DNA of 62,000 nucleotides from NCBI GenBank assembly GCA_012295275.1, contig CM022670.1, positions 7,856,712-7,918,711 of the forward strand. The letters run 5' to 3'. The DNA is from Chrysomallon squamiferum (Eukaryota; Mollusca; Gastropoda; Neomphalida; Peltospiridae). The notes under the pieces were generated by a model. It had not been told where the DNA came from, made no database searches, and saw only the letters and a list, made by a program, of their open reading frames with translations. Position numbers and translations under genes: made by a program. This document shows, one piece after another, positions 51,161 to 62,000 of the stretch (its first letter is position 1; every line of letters starts with the position of its first letter).

Positions 51161-54100
51161 ACATTTTAGTAATTAAGTAAAGTAAATTAGGTGAGACTTT
51201 GAAATCATCTTTTCAGATAAATAATTGTCTTATTTTTAAGATATTTATAACATTTTACTACACTAAGAAAAGAAACTAAATAATATAAATTCTCATCAAA
51301 AACATTTGTCAACTATTTAAATATATAGAACAACCTTTTTTCTCTTTTCTTGGCCTCACAGCAGATTTTGGAGTGGGTTTCACAAACACATCTTGATCAT
51401 CACTGTCTGAAGATACAGTAGCTTTTTTAACTCCAGCAGTCACAGATTTCTTTACATGAGGTGTGTGTCTGACTGGTGGGAGAAACTCTTCATCACTGCT
51501 TGAGTCAGTGACAAACTTCATCTTTTCACTGTGTTTTGTAGCTTTCAAAGCTGGAGTTATTCTAAAACAGAAACACAAACTGGCTATTTGACAAATATTT
51601 ATCTTACGATGTTACAGGTATTATTATCAGTTATACAAAAATGTAGGTATTCATCAAAACAACAAAGAAAGGATGATCAAAAAATGTTCACATCATTATT
51701 TCTAAATTATTCCTTAAGTATTAAATTTGCAATAATTCAGTAAAATGATTATGAATCATATCTAACATTAGCTAAACTTAAAATACTTAAATAGTTGTTA
51801 TATTTGTTCAGATGACAAACATATGCTAACAACAAAGAATGAAATGAAAATAATATAAATTTTAAGCAGTATTTCAAATATTTTAAACACTCATAGGATT
51901 GATTAACAATTTTGGACTATTCCATTATTTTGTATAAAGATTTAATCAACAGTAATATTCAAACAGGTACCGCAAATAAGAACAATTTGTAAAGTGGTAT
52001 AATTTTTATCTTTTTATTATTTTACAAACTGAGGAAATGCTACCTAACAGCAGTGTTGTAAGAAGATGTTGTACAAGGTGTATAAAAGCATTCATCATCA
52101 ACATCAGCTTCTTCTTCATCTGCCTTATTTTCATTCTCATCCTTTATATCATCACTAACATCATCAGCATCGTTCTCTTCATCATCAGAACTGACTTCAC
52201 CATCACCGACTATGAATTCTTTCAAGACTTCTTTTGTAACTGGTGGTTTTTGTTTCTTACTGGATCTTATCTTTTGAAAAACTAGAAATGTAAATTAATC
52301 ATTTACATATTGCATTATTTTTTCAGGTTTTTTTTTTTTTTTTTTTTTGGTATTTTTGGAAGTTTTGTTGTTTTTGGGGGCGGGTTGAGGTGGATTGTGC
52401 TAAGTTAATGATTCAAGAATAAAATATTAATTTAGTTTAGTTAATCTTACCAAATCATTTCATACTCACAAAGTTCAAGGTCTTCCTCTTCACTCGAGTC
52501 ACTGGACATCTTTTGTAGTCTAAATTAAAATTTATAATTTTTTTATAAACAACAATAAAATAGTTTAGAAATTTATTAAAAATTTGTCAGTGTGTCACAA
52601 TTTGAACTAACTGGTTTTTCAACAAATGTGAGAAATGCCTGAATAGAATGCATCTACTTTTTCAAGATTACAGATGACATTTCCACCACTTATTAAATTA
52701 CAACAGTAGAAGAGTATTAAACTCACTTTAACAATTAAATCTCACCTCCATGAACCAGCTGCCTTAGTCACATGATTCTGTCCACATCTTCCTTTAGACT
52801 TCACTCCACTGTGATCAATTTTTCCAGAAGTTAAAGAAAATTTACTCTTCAATTTTTTATTCTTCACCCCACTTTGCTTTTGACTCTGTACTTTTATAGT
52901 GTTATTTTTCAATAAGTCAATGTCAGTTCTTACAGAGGTAGCATTATTAAAGTTAGAATCGTCTTTTCCTGCCATGCCATCTAGTCTGTGAGTTAGATCA
53001 AGGATGTCTGCATTTTCCTCAGTCACATTTTGTTGAGACAAGATTGTACTTGTGCAGGTTTTGAAAGAATCGTCACTTAAGTCAGGTAAAGAGTTGTCTG
53101 AACTTGACAACGAATGTGTCTGATTCCTCACCTCCATTTGTTTTATTCTGATCCTTTCCATGACAATTTTATTTTTAGAAACATTTTTGTGTGCAACAGA
53201 GTCATTGCTTCTTTCCAAGACCTTTAGTTCAGCTTTCCTGGCAGTGTCTGAATTGTTTGAAATCTTTACATCATCAGTATCTGAGTGTAAAGACTGAAGT
53301 ACAGAAGATGTCTTTGTATGATTTTTGTAGTCTTCTGTTTGCATCGATCTATCTACAACATCAACAAATGAATCTTGTTCTTCAGAAGAAACATTTTCTG
53401 ACTTGGTATCATTTTCACATTCACCTTCAGATGTATCCGAATTTTTCCAAACTTGATCAGTTTGAACTGAGCAGTCCACCACTTCACAAGAACTAGAAAA
53501 AGAATCTTTTACAGAATTTCCTTCTTTGGCTAAAACAGAATAAAATTTCTCTTGACTATCTTCATCATCACTTTCGGGAATAACCAACACAGCCTTTTCT
53601 CTTTTCTGATCCTTTTCACCAGTTATTTCACGCCACAGTAATAATGTATCTTTGTTTTCACTGAGTACATGTAACATCCCATCTTTCAACAGGGGAGACA
53701 TTTTATCAAAATTCTCAGACTTTTTAAGAATGTTTAACTGTTCATAGGAGCCATTTTCAAAAGTTTCATAATGACCATTATTAGAACTGACTGTAGTATC
53801 AGCTAGATTTAAAGCACTGATGCTCTCTCGACTATGAATTCGTGTTGACTCAATTAACGGAACTCCGATATCTTCCAGAAATGACAACTCAGAATTCAAA
53901 ATAGAATAGTCTGACTGCTCAAATCCAGTTCTAGAAGTTTCAACTGATTTTTTGGACTGGAGTACAAAGTTATTTCCATTTTCAAATCCTTTTGTTTCAA
54001 GAACATCTTCCTCTTTCTTGAGATAAACAGATTTTTTATAAAGTTTGTGTAAATCTGTTTCTGCCCTTGATGATTTCAGAGGAATGGTTCCCTCACTGAT

Positions 54101-55180
54101 AGGAGTTGCTACTGGAACCTTGAAAATTTTCTTCACTGCCCCATTCTCTTCAGATATAACTGCAACATTTTAAAATTAACACAAGAAATAATTTAATATT
54201 TCTTTCTGTCAGAAATAATAAAAGAATACCTATTAACATTAGTATTCACAGAAAAAAAAACGATTTAACATTTGTTTAAACCAGTATAAAAATATGAATA
54301 TGAAAATTGTTTTATTATTTATTATTTTATCCATTTATATCCAGGCAAAAGTAGACTGCCAGAAAAATCTATAATAATTAATATTAATAAACTTGTGTCA
54401 CTTGTAGATATATATTTTTATGTAAGTATTGCAAAAAGATGATTATTATTATAAATAACATTTAAAATATTCTTCATATGAATTTGTCTTATGTTCCATA
54501 ACCTTGCAATTTCAAATCACTTTATTTAAAAATATAGTGGTATGTAATTTGTCTTTTGTTATTTGCTAGCAGTATATTTTAACATTTGGTTCCAAATTAG
54601 TGACTTACTTAATACATCATAAATATCTGTTAATGCTAAATTAAATTATAGTAAAAGAAATAAAAAATTACACAAGATGGAGTCATTTACAAAAGAACTT
54701 TCAGCTATAAAAAATAATAAAAATTAAATTTAAACCTCTCTCGATTTTCTTCTTTTTTAGATTTTTCTTTGTACTCCTTGTTAACTGGGGAGGAAAAAAT
54801 GAACAAAAATGTATTCAGTGATTCTTCTTTAAGTCATGTTATAAGTGCAAAATTCAAGACCTTGAATTTATTTATTGATTTGAAAATATAATTTATAAAA
54901 TCTTTAAATTTAGAATTTATATATATAGAATATTTTTCAAATTTTTTTTCTTCTACATCTTCTTTTCTTTAAGTTATAAAGCAGTGATGGATGATAGAAA
55001 ATAAATTAATTTACTCAACATTAAATATCAAATAATGTTTCTTAATTATTATTATTATTCTTAATATATATATATTTTATTTTTAAGTATTTTTGATAGT
55101 TTGTGAAAAATTAAAATAACCTTGTTTGCAATCTTTTTAAGTAAGATTTCTACATCCGAGTCAGATGTACTCTCTGACAT
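47934..55180 (-). CDS. GCNA: Germ cell nuclear acidic protein (GCNA/ACRC), SprT-like DNA-protein crosslink protease
   Basis: Twelve coding exons: 55121-55180, 54736-54784, 52746-54159, 52470-52519, 52044-52281, 51335-51561, 50866-50965, 50555-50639, 50114-50234, 49547-49643, 48954-49061 and 47934-48201. Phases join exactly to 938 residues. The first ~680 residues are acidic, Ser/Asp/Glu-rich and disordered, with a likely SUMO-interacting motif (VLVIPESDDED). The SprT-like domain (about 690-870) has HELCH at 790-794 with a third histidine at 807, the gluzincin-type zinc site and catalytic Glu791, then a CTQC...CGHC zinc ribbon. A degenerate HMG-box-like tail (NRFALFVKENYGEIRRNC) ends the protein, as in known GCNAs. 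GCNA protects germ-cell and early-embryo genomes by handling DNA-protein crosslinks, in parallel with SPRTN. An acceptor at 55,206 (TTTTTCCAG) shows a further 5' UTR exon. The intron 1 donor (AAG|GTTATT) is weak. Confidence 0.94.
49378..49530. repeat. Compound (AAAT)/(AAGT)n microsatellite
   Basis: Imperfect aaataaat and aagtaagt units in a GCNA intron, directly downstream of the HELCH exon in transcript sense. Confidence 0.85.
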
Positions 55181-55241
55181 TTTCTCACTTTAGTAACAGA
55201 CAGACCTGGAAAAAATTAAATATATAATTTTTAACACTTTA

Positions 55242-55244
55242 TTA

Positions 55245-55292
<48 letters not shown>
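55242..55292. repeat. (ATT)n microsatellite
   Basis: Trinucleotide run in the 5' UTR intron of GCNA. Confidence 0.95.
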
Positions 55293-55294
<2 letters not shown>

Positions 55295-56595
55295 CCATTT
55301 TAACAAATTATATTTTCAAAAAAGTTTAGATGACGAAAACAATAATTTTTCTCTTCTTTTTTTATATTTGATCATAATCTGTTAAAAAGTAAATTAGCTG
55401 AATATTATTAATATGAGTTATAATTCAATTTTATTTTCAGTATTGTTTTGAGCTTCGAGTTTGATAGGATTAAATGATAAATCATTAACATTTTCATGAT
55501 TTTGATTTTCTGTCAGTGTCACCCGGAAATTAAGTCACCGAGTTACTTTCATTCCACAACATATAATGATATATTATATTTTTTATAGTTATTCTTTCAG
55601 ATGAAATTCCAGACATATATACATACATATACAACTTGGTTAATTAATTCTGAATATAATACTAATAAAGAAAAGTATGATTTCTAGTTTCACGCTATCT
55701 GTAAATGTTGAATTTACCGCCTTCAATTTCTACACTGAACGACAAATTCTGCTACGCAGCCTAATTCATATTTAACAATACTGCGGATCTATTTTGGTTT
55801 TTAAATTATGGCTATGACTATTGCATTTTTATAGAAAAATGTTTTTAGGTATATCTAATTGCCAACACATATGCAATCCCCAGTTTATAGTCCTTTTTCC
55901 TTTAATTTTATTAATTCTTTTATAATTGCAGGAATACTACTTACCATCCAACTAATATAATATTTTTGTTTTATCTCCATTGAAAGAAATAATTACAAGC
56001 TGAAATTTCAGTTTAATTGCTCTTGGTAGAATGGATTTTAAGAAATAACTAGTTTTAAACAGTTTGATCTCGCTTTCGCATCTTTTCACCCATATGCAAT
56101 GCACAAAATGCTATATAATGGAAAACATTATTTTTCCAAGTCAAGGAGAGTTTCCTCGTTATTGTTACTATTACATGTGTAAAAAGTGAAATAGTTATTT
56201 TATTTGAATGCACATATTTTCATGTTTGTTTAGTTATCTTGATCGCCCTTTAATTAGATCATTTCATTCCTTGAATTTACTAAATAAAGCAAAAGTAAAT
56301 TATTTTTATCCTATTTATTTTCTCTCACGATGTGTATTTATGCTTTATTGAACTTCATAAAATCAGTGAATCATATTCATAGGTTTAGGAATTTGTATTT
56401 CTAGGAGGTTAAAGTTTTCATCGGTGATATCGGTTTCTGTTTTATGGTGATTTTGTGAACACTACTGTAATTTGTTGCTGTTAATGTTGTACTTTGTATT
56501 AGTTATTATCTCAGAATATTTCTAACTATTCAAAATATATGTATACAAGAACAAAAGAAAACGAAATTAGCAATGGTCTACAGGAAGATATTCTT

Positions 56596-56632
56596 TTCCC
56601 GCGGAAGTACTTCCGGTCAATAATCATCGAAG
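56596..56632 (+). promoter_or_regulatory. Core promoter / 5' UTR exon with ETS-type palindrome
   Basis: The perfect palindrome CGGAAGTACTTCCG (56,602-56,615) contains two head-to-head ETS/GABP-type CGGAAGT sites, typical of housekeeping promoters. It is followed by a strong donor, GAAG|GTAAGC at 56,632, on the plus strand, consistent with a non-coding first exon of the gene whose ATG is at 60,718. It may also serve GCNA, transcribed the other way about 1.4 kb off; that is inference. Confidence 0.5.
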
Positions 56633-56639
56633 GTAAGCG

Positions 56640-59600
56640 CATAATTTATCAATTTACGAGAGACAAAAAATGTTTTGTGTATCATCACTGAAGATAAATC
56701 ATCAGAAAATAGTTTGGTATGAACGATAATTTAATACAGTATTCTAGTCTGTAGACTATACAACATATTATTTGACTGATTTACCGATTTGTTTTTTGAC
56801 AGGTCGATCATTCACGAGTGGGTTGGGCAATTTTTGTTGACAGGTGGCTCAGGTGCTTGTTTGTTACGTCTGCTAATTATTAAAAGCAGACGGAAAAATA
56901 AAGAAATATAACTTGTACTATCTGTCGAACAGAATGATCATTTATTCAGTATTCTTGAAAGCAAAATTAATGTATTCACAAAAAGGCCAGATAATAATCC
57001 TAATCATGAATAAATGATTGATAATGCAGCCTGCTGCAATCTCAATTCATTTTATCATTAGCAATTCAGTAAGTCCCACAGTATGTATTCAGATATTCAT
57101 TAGATATCTGGCAAAATTAAAATAATTTTGATATGCTTATTACTGTGTTATAAAACTGACTAAATGGCTGAGGCCCTTTTATTATTATTATTCCATTAAA
57201 ATGTTAAATGTTTTCAGTGAATTGAAAACTACAAACCCACATAAAGCCTATGCATATTCTCAACAGACATCAAATAAAATTTCAAATCGTTAAAAATTTA
57301 AATACCTTAATAATATTGTTACTGTTCCACAATTTCAGTCTGATAAATCATAAAATTAAAATGCATTCTTTATGTGTAAGTTAAATCAGTGGGTTAAAAT
57401 AGTTACAATTTTTCAATCAGTACCAATATTTTGGCTTGCTCTTTACAAATAACTTTATATTGTTATTATTATTTTGGTTCTTGTTGTTATTTATTTGTTT
57501 GCTTCTACAATATATCTTAAAAGCAATATTAAAAATGATATAGTGCAAAAGTCAGAAGATAATTAGGTTATTCATTTTAATCATTAATTTAATTTTTGAA
57601 AAGGGGTATTCTATAACATAATTCATTTTTTCTATATGTTGGGTTTTGATTAATTAAATATAAAAACATAACTAAGATTGTATTGTGATTCAGTGTTAAG
57701 TTAGGTACTGCAATTATTCACTTATCTGAAATAATCAAAATTACAAGAGTATTTATTTATTAAATTGCAGATTGTAGCAAAGACATTGAAAATAATCAGT
57801 GCAATTTAAAACATTTTAATGGATAACATATCTGATGCTTTAAATTGACAATATTTTAACTATATGTTTGTTATAAATGTATGAATGTTTGTTTCTATGT
57901 ATATTTTGTATATATATAAAATGCAAATACAAGTGTGTTCACACAAACACAAATGCAAACATCATTTATGTGCCAATAAAATAACAAATACAAATATGTA
58001 CACACTTGTGTACATGCATAAATGAGGTATTTGATGCTGCATCTTATAAATTGGAAAGTATATACAACTTATTAAAGGCATAAATTGATGTGTTTATAAA
58101 TCCTGTGTAACTATACAGTGCCAATGATACTAGAAATTGTAGAGAACAAAGTGAAATATCATCTTTCTTTGTTTTGTTTTTAAAGAAATCATTTTTTTTT
58201 AAAAATATTTACAGGATATTAAGATATGTTATACAGTTATTTATAGAAATGGCTTAATTCTCAGCATGATTAACAATTTGGCTCTGAGGTGGATATTAAT
58301 TATAGATATATTACCATCTTAATAAATTTACAGAACTCTGGTTATTAATTTAGCTTTATTAAAATCTTAATAATATATAACATTGGTCTGTTCTTTCATT
58401 TTCTGTTCATTGTTTTGTAATATGTTGATATATATCATTTTCAAAATATTTTATTTGTTTCCTTTAAAATGCAGACTTACTTTACAGAATTTCATGGTAT
58501 TTTTTCTGTTTTGTTTGCCAGTGTTTATTCTATTATATTTTTTTTTTTTATGTGTACAAGAGGGATAAAAGATTTTTAGATACTTAAAAAAAGAGAATCA
58601 TAGATTTTTGTTTTGTTTTAAAATAAATCTTAGAAGTAATCAAAGACGATCTTCTTTATGTGTTTATACAATGATAATGTTATATAATTTTATGTAAATA
58701 AACATCTGCTTGTGTTTGTACTGTTATATAAGATACTTCGGTAATATTTGAGTCCTGATTAGTAAGCTGTGATAACAATAAATACTTATTTGTTACAACA
58801 GATTTACCTTTAATGTTAATAATTATTACATATGATGGTTATGGGTACAAGAATTGTGAAACAGGATGCTGGATAACAAAAACAAAAATATTTTCAGATA
58901 TAACGTCGGGTATGACTAATTGCCAGTAATGTAGGCTTGTGCTTGAAGACATATGCATGGCAGAAGGAAAATTTATGTATTGAGGTCTCTAATCAATATA
59001 CCAATATTCTGCAAAGCCATGACATTTGAGAGTACATTGTATAGATTGTTATCAAATGAGAAGTAGATTGAGTCATGTCATTCACTCTATTTTGACGTGT
59101 GCAAAGTGTCTCGACATTTATTAAGTTCTATAAAAACAAGAACTGTGTTCTGATTACAAATGTCATTATTGACATGTAATATGTGTCTGACCTTATAGTC
59201 AGTTTACTGTCAGAAATCAGGGTACTGTTGTTGCTTTTTTTAATTTTTTTTTTTTTATTTTCTTATTTGAAGAACCACATTCTGTACACTGTAATCTTTA
59301 TTTTGTATATAAAGTGAGATAAATACACGCTCACATTATTATATACTGTTTTTTCATATATATTGTAAATATATGAAAACTGTATATTGTTCTGTTTTGC
59401 TCATGTTTACAAAAAACAAATAATTTATATACTAAATTCTTCTCTGTTATTCATCATACCAGACTGATGTTAAAACGTTTGTGATACTCGGCAGATAATG
59501 ATTTTTGTGTTTCTGGGCAGATGATGTTATTTGTGTTTCACTGAACCTCACACTCATATATATCATTTGATACATCTAATCATATTATGTAAATCACTAA

Positions 59601-60640
59601 ATCATTTGGAAGGAGAGAGACCACCACATGCATTAAGCTATTCATTATGTATGTTTATGAAGAAATGAAATAATAATAATAATAAATAGATTTAACACAT
59701 TTATATAATATTATTGCATTTAAATTCCTTTTATTGTTAGAACATATATATTTATATAAAATAATAAAAGTAACTTTGTACTCAAAAGTAAAAATAATCT
59801 AAGAAAAGTTTAAAATGAAATAAACATTTTACTTATAAGCAGTTAATTCATGAGCATACCAGTCTGTCATGTATCAAACTGAAGTACTTAAGATAATTTA
59901 AAATTTCAGTTATTGGTTGATATTCACACAAACAAAGAATGTCATACTTTACATAATAATATAACCAGCTAAAACTGCATTTGTAAATTTATGAATGTAA
60001 TTACCTTTATCAAGCAATGCAGTAGCTAATTTATCTTAACCCCCCTGAAAATTCATTTTAATTTTGACATGAATATTAAATTGTATTATAATAAATAACA
60101 AAAAAAAAAGTAAAAATAAAATAAAATAAATGAAATTGTATTGAATAACTTAATAAATTGTATTCACATGAACATTAAATTATAATTTTTTTTTAATCAG
60201 ATAACCTGTCTGCCTTAAACAATTTATTGGCATTCATATTACATTTATGTTCAAGTTATCTGCTCGACTGAGCAGAAATCTTTATTGTAGACATTGTAAT
60301 AATATAACACAAAGGTAAATTATTCCCAGTGTCCTTATACATATAACTATGTATATATTTGGTATTTTTATTCATGCATTATAATTTTACACTTCTATCT
60401 AAAACCAGTATTATTACAGTTTTTACTATAAGTGTGTGTGTGTTTGTTATTACAAAACCTGTATATATCTCTATGTGTGTATGTGTTTATGTTTATTGAA
60501 TGTTTTTATTATTTTTTTTAATCAGTTTTTTTTTGTTATGAAACCTGAATATATCTATGTTGTTGAGGCTTTTCTCATTATTATGAAACCTGTGTGTGTT
60601 TACATGTGTATGATTAATAAAATTTCATTGTTTTATGATT
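56640..60640. other. Probable first intron of the downstream plus-strand gene
   Basis: About 4 kb of AT-rich sequence without a recognisable coding region, between the donor at 56,632 and the acceptor at 60,643. It includes short (AT)n tracts and a pair of similar ~20-bp strings (acaaatacaaatatgtacac and relatives) near 57,920-58,010. Confidence 0.5.
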
Positions 60641-60643
60641 CAG

Positions 60644-60748
60644 GAACTAATGAAGCTGCAGGCAGTGTGAAATGAAAATCATCCAATAAGGACAGAAAGG
60701 AAATTCAATAAATCAACATGGCTGAAACCCCTACATCTCCAGTTGATG
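60644..60748 (+). CDS. First coding exon of an unidentified gene (partial)
   Basis: Acceptor TTTATGATTCAG precedes 60,644 and donor GATG|GTAAGT follows 60,748. Within the exon an ATG at 60,718 in a reasonable context (caacATGG) begins MAETPTSPVD, split after the first base of the next codon. The rest of the gene would lie downstream; the peptide is too short to identify a family. An in-frame TAA near 60,688 in the 5' UTR supports this ATG as the start in its frame. Confidence 0.55.
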
Positions 60749-62000
60749 GTAAGTGTCAGTGTTTTTATGAGTCACACATGTGGATTCTTTTATATTTTTC
60801 ATATTCTGAATAATCATCTATTTCTAATAGTATAATAACAGATCAGAACTGTGGTGATATTTTATTTTTACAACAAGATTATACAGTAGAAAATAAATAT
60901 AAATGTTTTTTCTTTTTGTTGTTTTATACTTTTATTTTTCTTCTAGTTTTTTTTTAAATTTATTTCCACAAAGAAGTGATCCTAGATATAAATTTTCAAG
61001 AATGAACAGTGATCAGTTATAAATATGTTAACAAGTTGTATAAAATTAGAAATGACCAGAAATAAGTTTAATGAATTTTACAAAAGTCTGTAAAGACTGA
61101 GTAATTGAAAAAAATACCATTATTGTTATTTCTTACAGTACATAAATTTCACTGCTTGTTAAAAATAATGCCACTGCATATTTTGTGTTAGTGAGTTTAA
61201 AACTACTTTATGTTACACAAAGTATGGTTTTGTAGAAATAATAAAATTAAAAACTAAACAGTATCTTTGAATATGTGACCAAAGGAACTATACTAGCTGT
61301 GTATTGATGTATTACTGTTATGAACTTATTGCCTGATCAAACATGTTTGTAAAAAAAAAGTTCACCATGTCACTATGCTTTTAATTTTTTAGAGACTGTT
61401 AATTATATTTAATCTGTAATTTGTATCTGAATGTAATGTTAACAAAACATTTTTTCATTTGTGAAACAATTTTTCTTTAATAAAATATATGATGCATCCA
61501 TTCTTTATCAAAGAATACCTGTCTAATATAATGTTATAACCTGATTAATAGATAATTTCAGTGATGATCTGTTGATGTGAGTTTGATTATGCCTCAGGTT
61601 TATATCTCTGTATGTGTGTTTGTGTGTTGTTTTATTTATTAGGTTGTTCTTTTTCAGAAAAAAATGCTTTTAATTATTTATTTTGAAGCTGCCATTTACA
61701 AATGAGCTCCACACTTGTTTTTTGTTGATTTGTTTTCAGCGCATTTGTCAGTCAAATGCTTCACAATTTTTTTTTTTTTAAGTGTTGATAATCATGCTAT
61801 GGGACCAATCTCCCTGAAAATTATTTTTTTTTAAAGTAAAAATCGAATCTGCACAAAAAGTTACTGTAGCAATAACTTGTCTCCTGCCCACTAGACAAAA
61901 CGTCAAACGAGAAATGGGATGTTGGTGATCAAATTATTGGAAATTGACCTGTGATTACCGCAGCTAGGGAGTATACATTGTTTGCTTTGATTGCTTCACT
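60749..62000 (+). other. Start of intron after the first coding exon; no further exon confirmed
   Basis: AT-rich sequence. A good acceptor-like site (CTCCTGCCCACTAG) ends at 61,894 and the following bases read DKTSNEKWDVGDQ in phase, but a stop follows soon after with no clear donor before it, so it is only a weak exon candidate. Confidence 0.3.

Noticed and set aside
53191-53496. 101-codon plus-strand frame inside GCNA
   Set aside because: Shadow of the large acidic exon on the opposite strand; no support of its own.
61895-61960. Possible second exon of the plus-strand gene (DKTSNEKWDVGDQIIGN)
   Set aside because: Good acceptor and phase, but an in-frame stop follows and no donor is evident before it; kept only as a weak candidate in the intron entry.

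Overview
This is a eukaryotic window: AT-rich, full of microsatellites, with genes broken by many short GT-AG introns. The domain repertoire (an invertebrate NIDO/AMOP/vWD/sushi protein, an animal STELLO/DUF288 protein, HNK-1ST-type sulfotransferases and a GCNA protease) together with the abundance of (CT)n, (ATT)n and (TATG)n tracts suggests a lophotrochozoan, most likely a mollusc. The species cannot be fixed from the sequence.

Layout. (1) 1-9,601, minus: sixteen consecutive exons of a secreted or membrane SUSD2/mucin-like protein, running off the low-coordinate edge. (2) 9.8-13.2 kb: no intact gene; two tRNA-derived SINE-like pieces and a broken inverted copy of the NIDO exon. (3) 13.2-45.9 kb: a rearranged cluster of glycan-modifying genes. 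It holds two STELLO-like (DUF288) glycosyltransferase copies facing each other (14.6-17.6 kb plus; 31.7-34.7 kb minus) and three intact HNK-1ST-type carbohydrate sulfotransferases (21.8-23.6 plus; 29.9-31.3 plus; 39.9-41.7 minus). Two inverted duplications with different axes organise it: arm A (about 13.24-18.21 kb) pairs with A' (31.1-35.7 kb), and arm B (18.21-25.45 kb) pairs with B' (38.25-45.93 kb). Between A' and B' lie a hAT-type MITE and a stray copy of the 5' end of the neighbouring GCNA gene. (4) 47.9-55.2 kb, minus: a complete 12-exon GCNA gene (SprT-like protease), about 938 residues, with every splice phase consistent. (5) 56.6-62 kb, plus: the 5' end of another gene with an ETS-type palindromic promoter and a first coding exon at 60.7 kb.

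Functional reading. The three sulfotransferases have the PAPS-binding motifs and type II membrane anchors of Golgi enzymes, and the STELLO copies belong to a nucleotide-sugar-handling Golgi family, so the core of the window is a small, actively rearranging glycan-processing cluster. STELLO copy 1 keeps a 500-codon open exon but has two frame breaks; copy 2 is clearly decayed. Sulfotransferase copies A and C are almost identical except for a dense patch of amino-acid changes just after the 3'-phosphate-binding motif.

I reconstructed all exon boundaries by eye from splice signals and phase continuity. There was no transcript evidence or database search.
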